In this document: positions 44,889 to 54,425 of the stretch, in pieces
Numbering within the stretch: the first letter of the stretch is position 1
Layout of the letters: the number at the start of each line of letters is the position of its first letter
DNA from: DAOPYU01 sp942493245
GTDB taxonomy: Bacteria > Sumerlaeota > Sumerlaeia > UBA8349
Assembly: GCA_942493245.1 (NCBI GenBank)
Contig: OW818685.1
Coordinates: 2,542,001-2,606,000 of the forward strand
Direction: 5' to 3'
DNA: 64,000 nucleotides
Program-made: the position numbers and the translations under genes
Notes under the pieces: generated by a model
The model's input: the letters and a program-made list of their open reading frames with translations, nothing else
Told to the model about the DNA's origin: nothing
The model's database searches: none

Positions 44889-47267
44889 ATGAAACACATC
44901 CTCACGGTTCTGTTTCTGAGCCTGCTGGCTCAAACCTCCCCGGCTCAGGAAAAGAAAGACTACCCCATCACACCGGTTTCTTTCACCGCCGTCCAGGTGA
45001 CCGACGATTTCTGGGGAGGACGTATTCGGACCAACCGCGAGGTGACCATCCCCTATGCGTTTCAAAAATGCGAAGAAACGGGACGTATCCGGAACTTCGA
45101 GGTCGCGGCTGGACTTCGCGAAGGAAAATTCGAGGGGCTTTTCTTCAACGATTCCGATGTATATAAGGTGATCGAAGGCGCCGCTTATGCGCTGAAACAG
45201 CAACCCGACCCGAAACTCGAAGCGTATGTGGACGAGGTCGTGGATAAAATTGCCGCAGCCCAGTGGCCCGACGGGTACCTGGACACTTTCTTTTCAATCC
45301 CTGAAAAACAACCGGACAAACGCTTCAAAGACATGTCGCAGCACGAAGACTATTGCGCCGGCCATCTGTACGAGGCGGCGGTGGCCTACTACCAGGCAAC
45401 CGGCAAGCGCAAACTCCTCGATGTGGCCATCCGAAGCGCCAACCACCTCTGCGGCGTGTTCGGTCCCACGGCCAAGCGCGATGTGCCGGGCCATGAAGAA
45501 GTCGAACTCGCACTGGTAAAACTCTATCGCCAGACGGGTGATGAAAAATACCTGAAGACCGCCAAATTTCTCCTGGACGAACGCGGACATGCCAATGGGC
45601 GTGGCCTCGCGGGGGAATACAGTCAGGACCACAAGCCTGTGGTGGAACAGGACTCCGCCGTCGGCCATGCGGTCCGAGCGGCCTATTTGTACTCCGGCAT
45701 GGCCGATATCGCCGCGCTGACAGGCGACATGGCCTACCGCAAGGCGCTGGACAAACTCTGGAAGGATGTCGTGGGACGGAAACTGTACCTGACAGGCGGG
45801 ATCGGCGCGCGGGGCGGAATCGAAGGATTCGGCGACCCGTATGTGCTTCCCAACCCGGCGGCTTACAATGAAACCTGCGCGGCCATCGCCCTGGCGCTCT
45901 GGAGCCACCGCATGTTTCTCCTCAGTGGCGATTCTGAATATCTGGATGTCCTCGAACGGGTCATTTACAACGGTTTTCTCTCCGGATATTCCCTCAAGGG
46001 CGACCGATTCTTCTACCCCAATCCTCTGGAAGATTTCCGGGGGCGTGAACGTTCCCCCTGGTTTGATTGTTCCTGTTGTCCCTCCAATGTGGTTCGATTC
46101 ATTCCCTCTATTCCCGGTTATGCCTACGCGCATGACGCCAAAGGCGTGTACGTCAACCTCTTCATGGCGGGCAAGGCCTTGATAGACACCGGTAAACAGA
46201 CGGTGGAAATCCTGCAGGAAAGCCGGTATCCGTGGGAAGGAAATGTGAAACTGACCATCAATCCGACCAAAGGCGCCAGGCGGTTTTCTCTATTGGTGCG
46301 CATCCCCGGATGGGCCCGCGGTCAAGTCGTACCGAGCGATCTGTATCGTTATCTGGACAATCCGGATTTGAAAGTGACCCTCAATCTCAATGGTAACAGC
46401 GTCCCGCTCGATATTCAGAAAGGCTATGCCGTGTTGAGCCGCGAGTGGAAGAAAGGCGACATCGTTGAGTTGGCGTTGCCCATGCCGGTCCGCCGGGTGG
46501 TAGCAAATGAAGCAGTTAAGGACGACAAGGGCCGCGTGGCGCTCGAGCGGGGACCGATCGTTTTTTGCGCTGAATTTGCGGATAACAGGGACGGTCAGGT
46601 TTTCAATCTCGTTCTGGAGGACAACACCCCTCTGAAGGCCGAGTTTCAGCCCGACCTTCTCAATGGCGTCATGACGATCAAGGGACAGGCGCAAGTTGTC
46701 CGCCGTACGCTTGACGGCAAAATCGAACCGGTCGAGACAGCGCCCTTCAAAGCCATCCCCTATTACGCCTGGGCGCACCGTGGGCGAGGGCCGATGACCG
46801 TCTGGCTGGCGCGCGAACCGCAGGCCGCCAAACCTCTGCCCGCCGACACTCTGGCCCACACCAGCAAAATCACCGTTTCATCCGGAGGCGTGGTAGACGC
46901 CCTGACCGATCAACTCGAACCGAACAGTTCGATTGACCACTCGAATCCCTACTTTCACTGGTGGCCGAAAAAAGGTTCCAATGAATGGGTCCAGTTGGTT
47001 TTCAAAAAGTCCGAAACGATTTCCGAAGCCACGGTCTACTGGTTCGATGACACCAGCATCGGAGAATGCCGTCTCCCCAAATCCTGGCGTTTGACCTATA
47101 AGGACGGAGACCAATGGAAACCCGTCGAAAATACGACACCGTTCGGGGTTGAAAAAGACCGCTACAACACCACCCCCTTCAAACCTGTGACCACGGACGC
47201 GATCCGCTTTGAGATTGAACTACCCAAAGACTTCTCAGCCGGGATTCACGAATTGTCCATCAAATAG
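44889..47267 (+). CDS. Secreted GH127 beta-L-arabinofuranosidase-type glycosidase
   Basis: A 792-residue protein with a signal peptide (ILTVLFLSLLAQTSPAQ). The (alpha/alpha)6 barrel contains the family's zinc-thiolate centre: Glu and Cys in YNETCAAI (E328, C330) and the Cys pair in DCSCCPSN (C396, C397), where the first is the likely nucleophile. VGHAVRAAYLYSGMAD and GGIGARGGIEGFGDPY are also GH127 patterns. The C-terminal part has beta domains, and the last 120 residues look like an F5/8-type module. It releases arabinofuranose or related sugars in the periplasm. I chose the ATG at 44889 with AAAGGA upstream; the frame extends 23 codons earlier without a site. The gene is followed by a terminator. 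Confidence 0.9.
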   Translation: MKHILTVLFLSLLAQTSPAQEKKDYPITPVSFTAVQVTDDFWGGRIRTNREVTIPYAFQKCEETGRIRNFEVAAGLREGKFEGLFFNDSDVYKVIEGAAYALKQQPDPKLEAYVDEVVDKIAAAQWPDGYLDTFFSIPEKQPDKRFKDMSQHEDYCAGHLYEAAVAYYQATGKRKLLDVAIRSANHLCGVFGPTAKRDVPGHEEVELALVKLYRQTGDEKYLKTAKFLLDERGHANGRGLAGEYSQDHKPVVEQDSAVGHAVRAAYLYSGMADIAALTGDMAYRKALDKLWKDVVGRKLYLTGGIGARGGIEGFGDPYVLPNPAAYNETCAAIALALWSHRMFLLSGDSEYLDVLERVIYNGFLSGYSLKGDRFFYPNPLEDFRGRERSPWFDCSCCPSNVVRFIPSIPGYAYAHDAKGVYVNLFMAGKALIDTGKQTVEILQESRYPWEGNVKLTINPTKGARRFSLLVRIPGWARGQVVPSDLYRYLDNPDLKVTLNLNGNSVPLDIQKGYAVLSREWKKGDIVELALPMPVRRVVANEAVKDDKGRVALERGPIVFCAEFADNRDGQVFNLVLEDNTPLKAEFQPDLLNGVMTIKGQAQVVRRTLDGKIEPVETAPFKAIPYYAWAHRGRGPMTVWLAREPQAAKPLPADTLAHTSKITVSSGGVVDALTDQLEPNSSIDHSNPYFHWWPKKGSNEWVQLVFKKSETISEATVYWFDDTSIGECRLPKSWRLTYKDGDQWKPVENTTPFGVEKDRYNTTPFKPVTTDAIRFEIELPKDFSAGIHELSIK

Positions 47268-47298
47268 TTCCCCCTCAGTTCAAGGGGAAAAACGAACA

Positions 47299-47339
47299 CC
47301 GGGTTTTCTGCAACCGCACAGAGCGGTCGGAAAACCCGG
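47299..47339. terminator. Bidirectional terminator between GH127 and the sigma-54 regulator
   Basis: A 10-bp stem (47299-47308 with 47330-47339, CCGGGTTTTC/GAAAACCCGG) lies between convergent genes. It is followed on the plus strand by GTTTCATCTTTTC and has A-rich sequence on the other side. Confidence 0.7.
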
Positions 47340-47378
47340 CGTTTCATCTTTTCTCAACAACACCCGAAAAGAGCGGCG

Positions 47379-49157
47379 CTATTTCTTCTCAAAAGAAATG
47401 TTCTTCTTCTTCATTTTCTCCACCAGAGTGGTGCGTTTGATGCCGAGAATCTTCGCCGCGCGACTCTTGACCCCGTTGCTCTTCTCCAGTGCGTCCACAA
47501 TCAGACGGCGCTCGTATTCGTCCACCAGATCACCCAGATCCACCGCCGAACTGGCGGAATCTTCCCGTTTTTCAGGAGCCGGTTGGCCGGATGGAGACGC
47601 AAAAACCGGTTGAAACACTCCTCCATCCGAAGCCCCCGGGAGCGCATACTGGGGAGAATGCGGCGCGGTGTTCATCGAAAAACGTTCTTCGACGGTCACC
47701 CCCTCCAGAGCGCGAGCCGTGGGAGAAGCGGTAGAGGAAGGGGGGTAGAAGGGGTAGGCAATCCCAGGAACCGGACTCGCTATCGGCTGCGCAAACGAAC
47801 CATTGGAATGCATATCCACGTAAGTGGAAGCCGCCGGAACAATTCGATTCCCGGAAACGGCGGCGAACATGGCCGCCGCTTCACTCGGTCCAGACGCCTC
47901 CATTCGATTCGAAGCCGGAGCAAACCGGGCCTGCATGGCCACCCTAGAAACACTTGCCGCAGTCTGCGGACGAAACCGCTCAGGCAGGTCATCCAGTTCA
48001 ACAACAGCCCCTCGCGCCAAGATCGTCATGCGTTCCACAAGGTTCTCCAGTTCCCGCACGTTTCCAGGCCAGGGATACCGCTTCAACGCCTCCAGAACAT
48101 CGGGAGAAAAATCCTCCACATGCCGGGGCTGTCTCTTGTTGAACGCTTTCAGGAAATGACGGGCCAAATGGGGCAAATCCTCAATATGCTCGCGCAGAGG
48201 CGGCGCTTCAATGGGAATGACATTCAGACGGTAATACAAATCTTCCCGAAAACGCCGGGTTTCCACCGCATGTTCCAGATCCACATTGGTCGCGGCAACC
48301 ACCCGCACATCAACCCGGATGATTTCAGCGCCTCCGACCGGTTCGAGTTCCTGCTCCTGGAGTACGCGTAAGACCTTCACCTGCAATTTCGGGCTCATAT
48401 CCCCGATTTCGTCCAGAAAGATGGTCCCCCCATTGGCCAACACAAAACGCCCGGGCCGATCGCTGATCGCGCCCGTAAAGGAACCCCGCACATGCCCGAA
48501 CAGTTCGCTCTCGAGCAAATCCTCCGGAATGGCGCCGCAGTTGACGGGAATCAGGGGCTTGCGCGCGCGCGGACTCAAGTGGTGCAGCGCCTGCGCAATC
48601 AACTCTTTACCCGTTCCGCTCTCGCCCCGAACCAGAACGGTGCTGGAACTGGCGGCAACCGTCTGGATCAGATCGCGCAGCGCCTGCATGCGGCGGCTCT
48701 TGCCCACCAGCCGTTTACTTGTACGGTGGTCTTCCTTGTTGGGGACCTCTTCCGGCTCAGAGGGTTCCACCTGCATGGCCATGCGCGCTTCCACAACGCG
48801 CTGCAAAGCAACGCGCACCTCGTCGGCATGCAAGGGTTTGGTCAGATAGTCGCTGGCGCCCATGCGCAGCGCCTGAATAGCCGATTCGACACAGGCATGC
48901 GATGTGAGCAGAATAGCCGGGACGTTCACACTTTCCCGGCGGCAAAAGCGCAACACCTCCAACCCATCGCCTCCGGTCAGGTGCAGATTCACAAAACAGA
49001 CCAGGAAATCGTTTTCCAGCAACAAGCGTTGTGCTTCCTGCGTGCTACAAGCGGCGGTAACATCACATTCCTCAGCCCGCAACAGACGCGCCAACAATTC
49101 ACACGCCTGAGGTTGATCGTCCACAACCAGCACCCGTTTTGTGCGAATAACGACCAT
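47379..49157 (-). CDS. NtrC-type sigma-54 activator with a receiver lacking the phosphoacceptor Asp
   Basis: A 592-residue protein. The receiver domain (1-115) keeps the acidic pair in VVDDQP (D13, D14), a Thr in LLTSHA and Lys in YLTKPL, but the phosphorylated Asp is replaced by Asn in CFVNLHLTGGDG (N57). The AAA+ domain has Walker A GESGTGKE (177-184), GSFTGA (224-229, a variant of GAFTGA) and FLDEIGDM. A Pro/Ala/Ser/Met-rich linker of about 130 residues precedes a Fis-type HTH at the C-terminus (AAKILGIKRTTLVEKM). It should activate sigma-54 promoters, but not by standard aspartyl phosphorylation. I used the ATG at 49157; a TTG four codons earlier is possible. Sigma-54 elements lie before cheA (divergent) and before the ABC operon at 55.8 kb. 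Confidence 0.88.
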   Translation of the reverse strand: MVVIRTKRVLVVDDQPQACELLARLLRAEECDVTAACSTQEAQRLLLENDFLVCFVNLHLTGGDGLEVLRFCRRESVNVPAILLTSHACVESAIQALRMGASDYLTKPLHADEVRVALQRVVEARMAMQVEPSEPEEVPNKEDHRTSKRLVGKSRRMQALRDLIQTVAASSSTVLVRGESGTGKELIAQALHHLSPRARKPLIPVNCGAIPEDLLESELFGHVRGSFTGAISDRPGRFVLANGGTIFLDEIGDMSPKLQVKVLRVLQEQELEPVGGAEIIRVDVRVVAATNVDLEHAVETRRFREDLYYRLNVIPIEAPPLREHIEDLPHLARHFLKAFNKRQPRHVEDFSPDVLEALKRYPWPGNVRELENLVERMTILARGAVVELDDLPERFRPQTAASVSRVAMQARFAPASNRMEASGPSEAAAMFAAVSGNRIVPAASTYVDMHSNGSFAQPIASPVPGIAYPFYPPSSTASPTARALEGVTVEERFSMNTAPHSPQYALPGASDGGVFQPVFASPSGQPAPEKREDSASSAVDLGDLVDEYERRLIVDALEKSNGVKSRAAKILGIKRTTLVEKMKKKNISFEKK

Positions 49158-49523
49158 GCGCTTGTCCAATCTTTGACACTGTGATGTAACTATAATCGGA
49201 TCCGTCGAATACGGTCATGGGTTTTATCACTACTCGGCGAAGCGCTCCGGTACACAAAAGCGGTCCGCCAAACTATTGGCATTTTTTATACCCCCAAACG
49301 CGTGAGAATTGCAAGAATAAACGTCAAAATTTTGATAGGGAAGCGCACTTTCTCAAACCTGTTTTCCGGGAGTGGGCTCTCTGCCGAAAAGTTCGCGAAA
49401 ATATCTGGCCAAAAAGACTGATTTGGCCTTAAGGTTGCTCCTGGATCTGCCGAAAGAAATCTTAGGCAAGGGATCACGTATCTCCAACCGTCTTGACCGT
49501 CTCACACAGGGAGTACCAAAACC
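49158..49523. other. Divergent regulatory region between the sigma-54 activator and cheA
   Basis: No gene. AT-rich in its middle part (49,270-49,350), where bending or activator-binding sites would be expected. It contains the sigma-54 element at 49424-49439. Confidence 0.55.
49424..49439 (+). promoter_or_regulatory. Sigma-54 (-24/-12) promoter element of cheA
   Basis: TGGCCTTAAGGTTGCT has the GG and GC dinucleotides at the spacing of the consensus TGGCACG-N4-TTGCW. It lies 85 bp upstream of the cheA start codon. A sigma-54 activator gene is encoded divergently next to it. Confidence 0.65.
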
Positions 49524-52500
49524 ATGGCGTCTGCCAATCCTGTAGATTATTCACAGTTCCTTGACTTGGCGAAACCACTGTTCGGCAAAATCGAATCCGA
49601 CCTCCGGCAATTGGGAAACAGGACGATCGATCTGACGGAACTCGTCGCGCTGATTGATCCCCTGGACACTCTCAAAGATCTGGCCCAAGCGCACGACGCT
49701 CGGCTGGTTTTCCTCTTCGCTCAGGCCATTTCAGATCTTCTTTCGGAAATCCTGTGCGACCAATTCAAGGATCCCGCCCCTGTCATGCTTTCCATTCAAT
49801 CGGCGCTTCCCGCTTTTGCCGCCTGCATGCAGAAAACGTCTCACGGGGAAAACCCAAGCGAAATACGTACGTCGTTGGAAGTTTTGTATGGGTATCTGGG
49901 AAAAACTGTCCCGGAATTGCCCACCGAAAAGACCCCAGACCCGGCAAACCTTTCTGCCGCGCCGTCTTCTCCCCTGTCCTTTGCGGAGTTCCGTTCCCAG
50001 ACCGAACCCCTGCTCGACCAGATAGGCGCCGATTTGATGACACTGGATGAGGACAATCGAGACTTGCCCGGCCTTGTCGCCCTGATGGAGCGCTTTGAGA
50101 GTATCCAAAGTTCCGCGCTTCGATACCGCGAGAAGGCCGCCTTCCAAATCACTTTTGCGCTGACCGAATTGCTTTCCGGCGTTCTGTGTGAACGTTACAG
50201 TGATCCGACCACGATCTTCAAGGTCATCCGGGACTCGATTTCCGTGCTAAGAAGACAAATTGAAGAGGCGCACCAGGCCAATGCACCGACTACGCCCCAC
50301 ACTCAGGCCGCTATCGAAAAACTCTTCGGCATTCTGGAGGTTCCAGTGGTAGATATGCCGGACGAGAATGCACGATCCGCGTCCGTGTTTGTGGAAGCCT
50401 CCGTAACAACCCCACCGATTTCGGAAGAACAGCCCACTGCTCGAGTTGAGCCGGAAAATGCCTTGACCGTTTCAACCGAACTCGAACCCCCAGCTATTCT
50501 GGTATCCGAAAGCCCGACTGACACACCGCCTTGCGAATTTGGGATCGAACCGGAAATCGAGTTCACTGGTGAGGCAATAGACGAAACGAAGGCCTCAACC
50601 GGATTGCCGGAAAATCTGGATGATCTGGATCTTTATCGTGAATTCGCGTTTGAATGCAATGAGCACCTGGAGAATATTGAAGAGAATATCCTGACTCTTG
50701 AACGCGAACCCCACGACATTGATCTGATCAACGCGATTTTCCGTCCCATTCACTCCATGAAGGGGGGCGCCGGGTTCCTGTCGTTGCGGGGAATCAACGT
50801 CCTGGCCCACGATACGGAAACCCTGCTGGATAAATGCCGAAAAGAACAGATAAACATAACAAACCAAGTCGTAGAAGCCTGTTTGCGCTCGGTTGACGCT
50901 CTCAAACACATGGTGGCCAATCTGGTGCAGGTCTGCGACGCGCCCGACCCGACTGCGGTTCGGGTCAAGCCGGTGTTCTTTGCATCCATCCGTGAGGAAC
51001 TCCACTGCATTATCGAGGGACGGGAAGCAGTTGCGCCACCCGTTCGCCCCGCAGTGGCCACGCCTCCTCCTCCCCCCACCCCCGTCCCGGAACCGGTCGA
51101 GGAAGCGGGAGACCTGTCGGATGAAAACTATGCATCGCGTGGAATCCCGGCGTCCCTGGGTGATTCGGACGACATCGAATTGCTCAAACGCTTCGTGCTG
51201 CAGTGCAACGAACATACAGAAACCATCGAAGAGCAGATTCTCAGTCTGGAACAAACCCCAGACAATCCGGAACTGATCAACGGAATTTTCCGGGCTATTC
51301 ACTCCATCAAGGGCGATGCGGGTTTCCTGTATCTGACAGGACTCAGCGGGCTGGCTCACGATACGGAAACATTGCTCGACCGCTTGCGCAATAAACAGAT
51401 TTCCGTGTCGAATCGGGCCATTGAGCTCTGTCTGGCGTCAGTGGACGCGCTTAAACAGATGATCGCAAATCTCAACCTGGTTCTGGAAGCCAGAAGTGAA
51501 AACCGGGAACAGGTTTCGGCAAACCTGCCACTGGTCGTGTTTGGTCCCATCCGACGGCGGATAAAAACATTCCTGGAAAACCCGGTGGCTCAGGAATCCG
51601 CTCCCGCCAGTCCCCGCCGCCTGGGAGAAATTCTGGTCAAGAATGGCGATATTACGTCGGAACAGTTGGAAGCGGCGCTGGAACTGCAGGACGCGCCCCT
51701 GGGAGAGGTTTTGGCCAAGACGGGCATAACCACGCCGGCAACTGTGGACAGAGCCTTGGAACAACAGCGCGCGGCAACAGGGGGCGCTGCCGCGGCTACA
51801 GCCGCTGGAGTCGCCAAAGCCATTAAAGTGGACACGGAGAAGATTGACCATCTGGTCAACCTGGTTGGCGAGCTGGTCATCATTGAATCGCAAGTGGTCC
51901 AAATGGCCTTGAAACACAACAATAACGACCAGATGCTCGAGCGCAACCTGTCGCATCTCAGCAAGATCACGAAAGAGTTGCAGGACCGCTCGATGGCCCT
52001 GCGGATGATGCCCATCCGTCAGACATTCCAGAAGATGACCCGCCTGGTCCGTGACGCCAGCGCCAAGATGAATAAAAAAGTCAATCTGGTCATGACGGGT
52101 GAAGATGTCGAACTGGATAAAACCGTCGTCGAGCAGATCGGCGACCCGCTGGTTCACATGCTGCGCAACGCGGTGGACCACGGAATATCAAGTCCGGCGG
52201 AGCGTCTCGCCAAAGGCAAACCGGAAACCGGAACCATCAACCTGGACGCCTTCTATCAAGGCGATCGGATCAAGATCCGCGTGAAGGACGACGGAGAAGG
52301 TCTGAACCGTCCGCGCATTCTGGCAAAGGCCATCGAAAATGGTCTGTTGCGTCCAGATGCGACCCCGTCGGATCAGGAAATCTTTCACTTGATCTTTGCG
52401 CCTGGTTTTTCAACGGCGGCGGTGGTTACCGATATTTCCGGACGCGGGGTCGGCATGGATGTCGTGCGTCGGAACATCGAAAAACTGCGTGGAAGCATTG

Positions 52501-52976
52501 AGGTGGGTTCCGAAGAAGGCCGGGGGACCACGATCACCATCAGCCTGCCTTTGACTCTCGCCATCATTGACGGCATGGTGGTACAGGTCGGGGAAGAACA
52601 GTACATCATCCCCACCATTTCGATTCAGGAGTCGCTCCGCCCCCGCCCGGAAGACTTCTCAACCGTGACAGAGCAGGGGGAACTGGTCAATGTGCGAGGC
52701 AGCCTGATTCCGCTTCTGCGGCTTTATCAATTGTGGCATATTGAACCGAAAACGACAGATCCGACCAAGGCGCTGGTCGTGATTGTCGAGAATGTGGGGA
52801 GACGCGCCTGCGTCATGGTGGATGAGTTGGTCGGCCAACAGCAGATCGTCATCAAGAATCTGGGCGATCAGTTCCGCGACGTGCGCGGCATAACGGGCGC
52901 CACCATCCTGGGGAATGGACGAGTGGGATTGATCCTCGACGTGGATGGCTTGATCAAGCGGGCTTTGGAATCCTGA
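49524..52976 (+). CDS. cheA: CheA-type histidine kinase with multiple Hpt-like domains
   Basis: An 1,150-residue protein, well above the usual 650-750. Two Hpt domains carry the phosphorylatable His in IHSMKGGAGFL (H410) and IHSIKGDAGFL (H593). The N-terminal 280 residues contain two related helical repeats (about 1-115 and 150-270) without such a His. Between the second Hpt and the kinase core is a short GEILVKNGDITSEQLEAAL element (about 700-750) like the N-domain of type II/IV secretion ATPases. The kinase core follows: dimerisation helices (VNLVGELVIIESQV), HMLRNAVDHG N-box, DDGEG, GRGVGMDVV and GRGTTI, then a CheW-like domain at the end. It phosphorylates response regulators in a chemosensory array. 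It is followed by cheW, cheR and cheB, with a sigma-54 element upstream. Confidence 0.92.
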   Translation: MASANPVDYSQFLDLAKPLFGKIESDLRQLGNRTIDLTELVALIDPLDTLKDLAQAHDARLVFLFAQAISDLLSEILCDQFKDPAPVMLSIQSALPAFAACMQKTSHGENPSEIRTSLEVLYGYLGKTVPELPTEKTPDPANLSAAPSSPLSFAEFRSQTEPLLDQIGADLMTLDEDNRDLPGLVALMERFESIQSSALRYREKAAFQITFALTELLSGVLCERYSDPTTIFKVIRDSISVLRRQIEEAHQANAPTTPHTQAAIEKLFGILEVPVVDMPDENARSASVFVEASVTTPPISEEQPTARVEPENALTVSTELEPPAILVSESPTDTPPCEFGIEPEIEFTGEAIDETKASTGLPENLDDLDLYREFAFECNEHLENIEENILTLEREPHDIDLINAIFRPIHSMKGGAGFLSLRGINVLAHDTETLLDKCRKEQINITNQVVEACLRSVDALKHMVANLVQVCDAPDPTAVRVKPVFFASIREELHCIIEGREAVAPPVRPAVATPPPPPTPVPEPVEEAGDLSDENYASRGIPASLGDSDDIELLKRFVLQCNEHTETIEEQILSLEQTPDNPELINGIFRAIHSIKGDAGFLYLTGLSGLAHDTETLLDRLRNKQISVSNRAIELCLASVDALKQMIANLNLVLEARSENREQVSANLPLVVFGPIRRRIKTFLENPVAQESAPASPRRLGEILVKNGDITSEQLEAALELQDAPLGEVLAKTGITTPATVDRALEQQRAATGGAAAATAAGVAKAIKVDTEKIDHLVNLVGELVIIESQVVQMALKHNNNDQMLERNLSHLSKITKELQDRSMALRMMPIRQTFQKMTRLVRDASAKMNKKVNLVMTGEDVELDKTVVEQIGDPLVHMLRNAVDHGISSPAERLAKGKPETGTINLDAFYQGDRIKIRVKDDGEGLNRPRILAKAIENGLLRPDATPSDQEIFHLIFAPGFSTAAVVTDISGRGVGMDVVRRNIEKLRGSIEVGSEEGRGTTITISLPLTLAIIDGMVVQVGEEQYIIPTISIQESLRPRPEDFSTVTEQGELVNVRGSLIPLLRLYQLWHIEPKTTDPTKALVVIVENVGRRACVMVDELVGQQQIVIKNLGDQFRDVRGITGATILGNGRVGLILDVDGLIKRALES

Positions 52977-53033
52977 TACGGCCCGGAATGTCCTGTGCCA
53001 ACGGATGCAGATGAGCAAGAGAGGAAGATGCGC

Positions 53034-53528
53034 ATGGAAACGCAGAACAACACCCCGACTGTGCGTGCGGAAACAGCCCGACTCGCAGGCCGATACCTGA
53101 CCTTCATCCTGAATGAAGAATACTATGGCGTTGAGATTCTGAAAGTCAGGGAAATCATTGGGATGCAAAACATCACCCATGTGCCCGATACGACTCCCTG
53201 CCTCAAAGGCGCCATCAACCTGCGAGGCCAGGTGATCGCGGTCATAGATTTGCGTCTGAAACTCGGCATGTCCGAGAAGGCTTATCAGGAGGAAACGTGT
53301 ATCATCATCATAGACACGGGCGTCACGGTTACAGGAGTCATCGTCGATCAGGTTGACGAAGTGACCGATCTCGACGCGCAAGCCATCGAACCGCCTCCCC
53401 GCTTCTCGGATCCCAGTCTCACTTCTTATCTTTTGGGAATGGGCAAGACAAAAGGCCGGGTGATTCTGCTCCTGGATAGTGCGGCGCTTCTGGATCCGCT
53501 TGTCAGTACGGGAGGAAAATTCGAGTGA
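53034..53528 (+). CDS. cheW: CheW-type coupling protein
   Basis: A 164-residue protein with the CheW pattern: YLTFILNEEYYGVEILKVREI, then INLRGQVIAVIDLRLKLG and VDQVDEVTDL. It links CheA to receptors. I chose the ATG at 53034 because AGAGGAAG is correctly spaced before it. An ATG two codons upstream sits on that site, and a GTG at 52995 is further. Its stop overlaps the cheR start (GTGA). No receptor gene is in the window. Confidence 0.92.
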   Translation: METQNNTPTVRAETARLAGRYLTFILNEEYYGVEILKVREIIGMQNITHVPDTTPCLKGAINLRGQVIAVIDLRLKLGMSEKAYQEETCIIIIDTGVTVTGVIVDQVDEVTDLDAQAIEPPPRFSDPSLTSYLLGMGKTKGRVILLLDSAALLDPLVSTGGKFE

Positions 53529-54379
53529 GTCAGCTGTTGACGAATATCGAATTGTCGGATCGCCTCTACTACCGATTCTGCCAATTGATTTATGAGAACG
53601 CCGGGATATCCCTGGGCGATTCCAAGCGGGAACTGGTGCGTTCCAGGCTTCTGAAACGCATCCGCGCCTTGCATTTGAACAGCTTTGAAGAATACTACCA
53701 GGTTATTTCGGAATCCGATTCGCAAGGCGTGGAACTCACGTTGATGCTGGATGCGATTTCGACGAATAAAACAGACTTTTTCCGGGAAAATCAACATTTC
53801 CAGTTCCTTTCCGAGACGGTCTTCCCAGCTCTGATTGACCAGGCCAAGCGGAGCGGATCCTACCGCCTGCGCATCTGGAGCGCCGGATGCTCTTCGGGCG
53901 AAGAGCCTTACACGCTGGCGTTGGTCTTACGCGAAGCTCTGGCGGGCAGCCCCAACAACTGGGATGCCAAAATTCTGGCCACCGACATTTCCACCGGGGT
54001 TCTTCAACATGCAGCGGAAGGGGTGTACGAGGAAGCCCGTGTCCATCCAGTTCCGGCTAAATTGCGGCACGAAGGGTTTACCAAAGAGACAAGCCCCAAA
54101 GGCATCTGTTACCGGGTCAAACCAGCCGTCCGCCAGATGGTGACCTTCCGCCGACTGAACCTGATGGATCCAAAGTTTCCTTTTTCCGGCAAGTTCGATG
54201 TGATCTTCTGTCGGAATGTGATGATTTATTTCGACCGAAAGACTCAGGAAGAGCTGGTCAACAAATTCTACAAGTACCTGCATCCCGGCGGTTATCTGCT
54301 CATCGGACACAGTGAGAGTTTGAATTCCATCAATACGCCGTTTCGGTTTGTCAAACCGACGATCTATCTCCATCCTTGA
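53525..54379 (+). CDS. cheR: CheR-type chemoreceptor methyltransferase
   Basis: A 284-residue protein, GTG start overlapping the cheW stop. The N-terminal helical domain is followed by the SAM-binding domain with IWSAGCSSGEEPYTLAL, LATDISTGVL, VRQMVTFRRLNL and FDVIFCRNVMIYF. Its C-terminus has HPGGYLLIGHSESL. It methylates Glu residues of chemoreceptors for adaptation. No tetratricopeptide repeats are attached, so it is the simple form. Confidence 0.93.
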   Translation: MSQLLTNIELSDRLYYRFCQLIYENAGISLGDSKRELVRSRLLKRIRALHLNSFEEYYQVISESDSQGVELTLMLDAISTNKTDFFRENQHFQFLSETVFPALIDQAKRSGSYRLRIWSAGCSSGEEPYTLALVLREALAGSPNNWDAKILATDISTGVLQHAAEGVYEEARVHPVPAKLRHEGFTKETSPKGICYRVKPAVRQMVTFRRLNLMDPKFPFSGKFDVIFCRNVMIYFDRKTQEELVNKFYKYLHPGGYLLIGHSESLNSINTPFRFVKPTIYLHP

Positions 54380-54425
54380 TACGGGGTGAGAATTCACGCA
54401 TCCCGCCCCAGCAAGGCGCTTTGAT

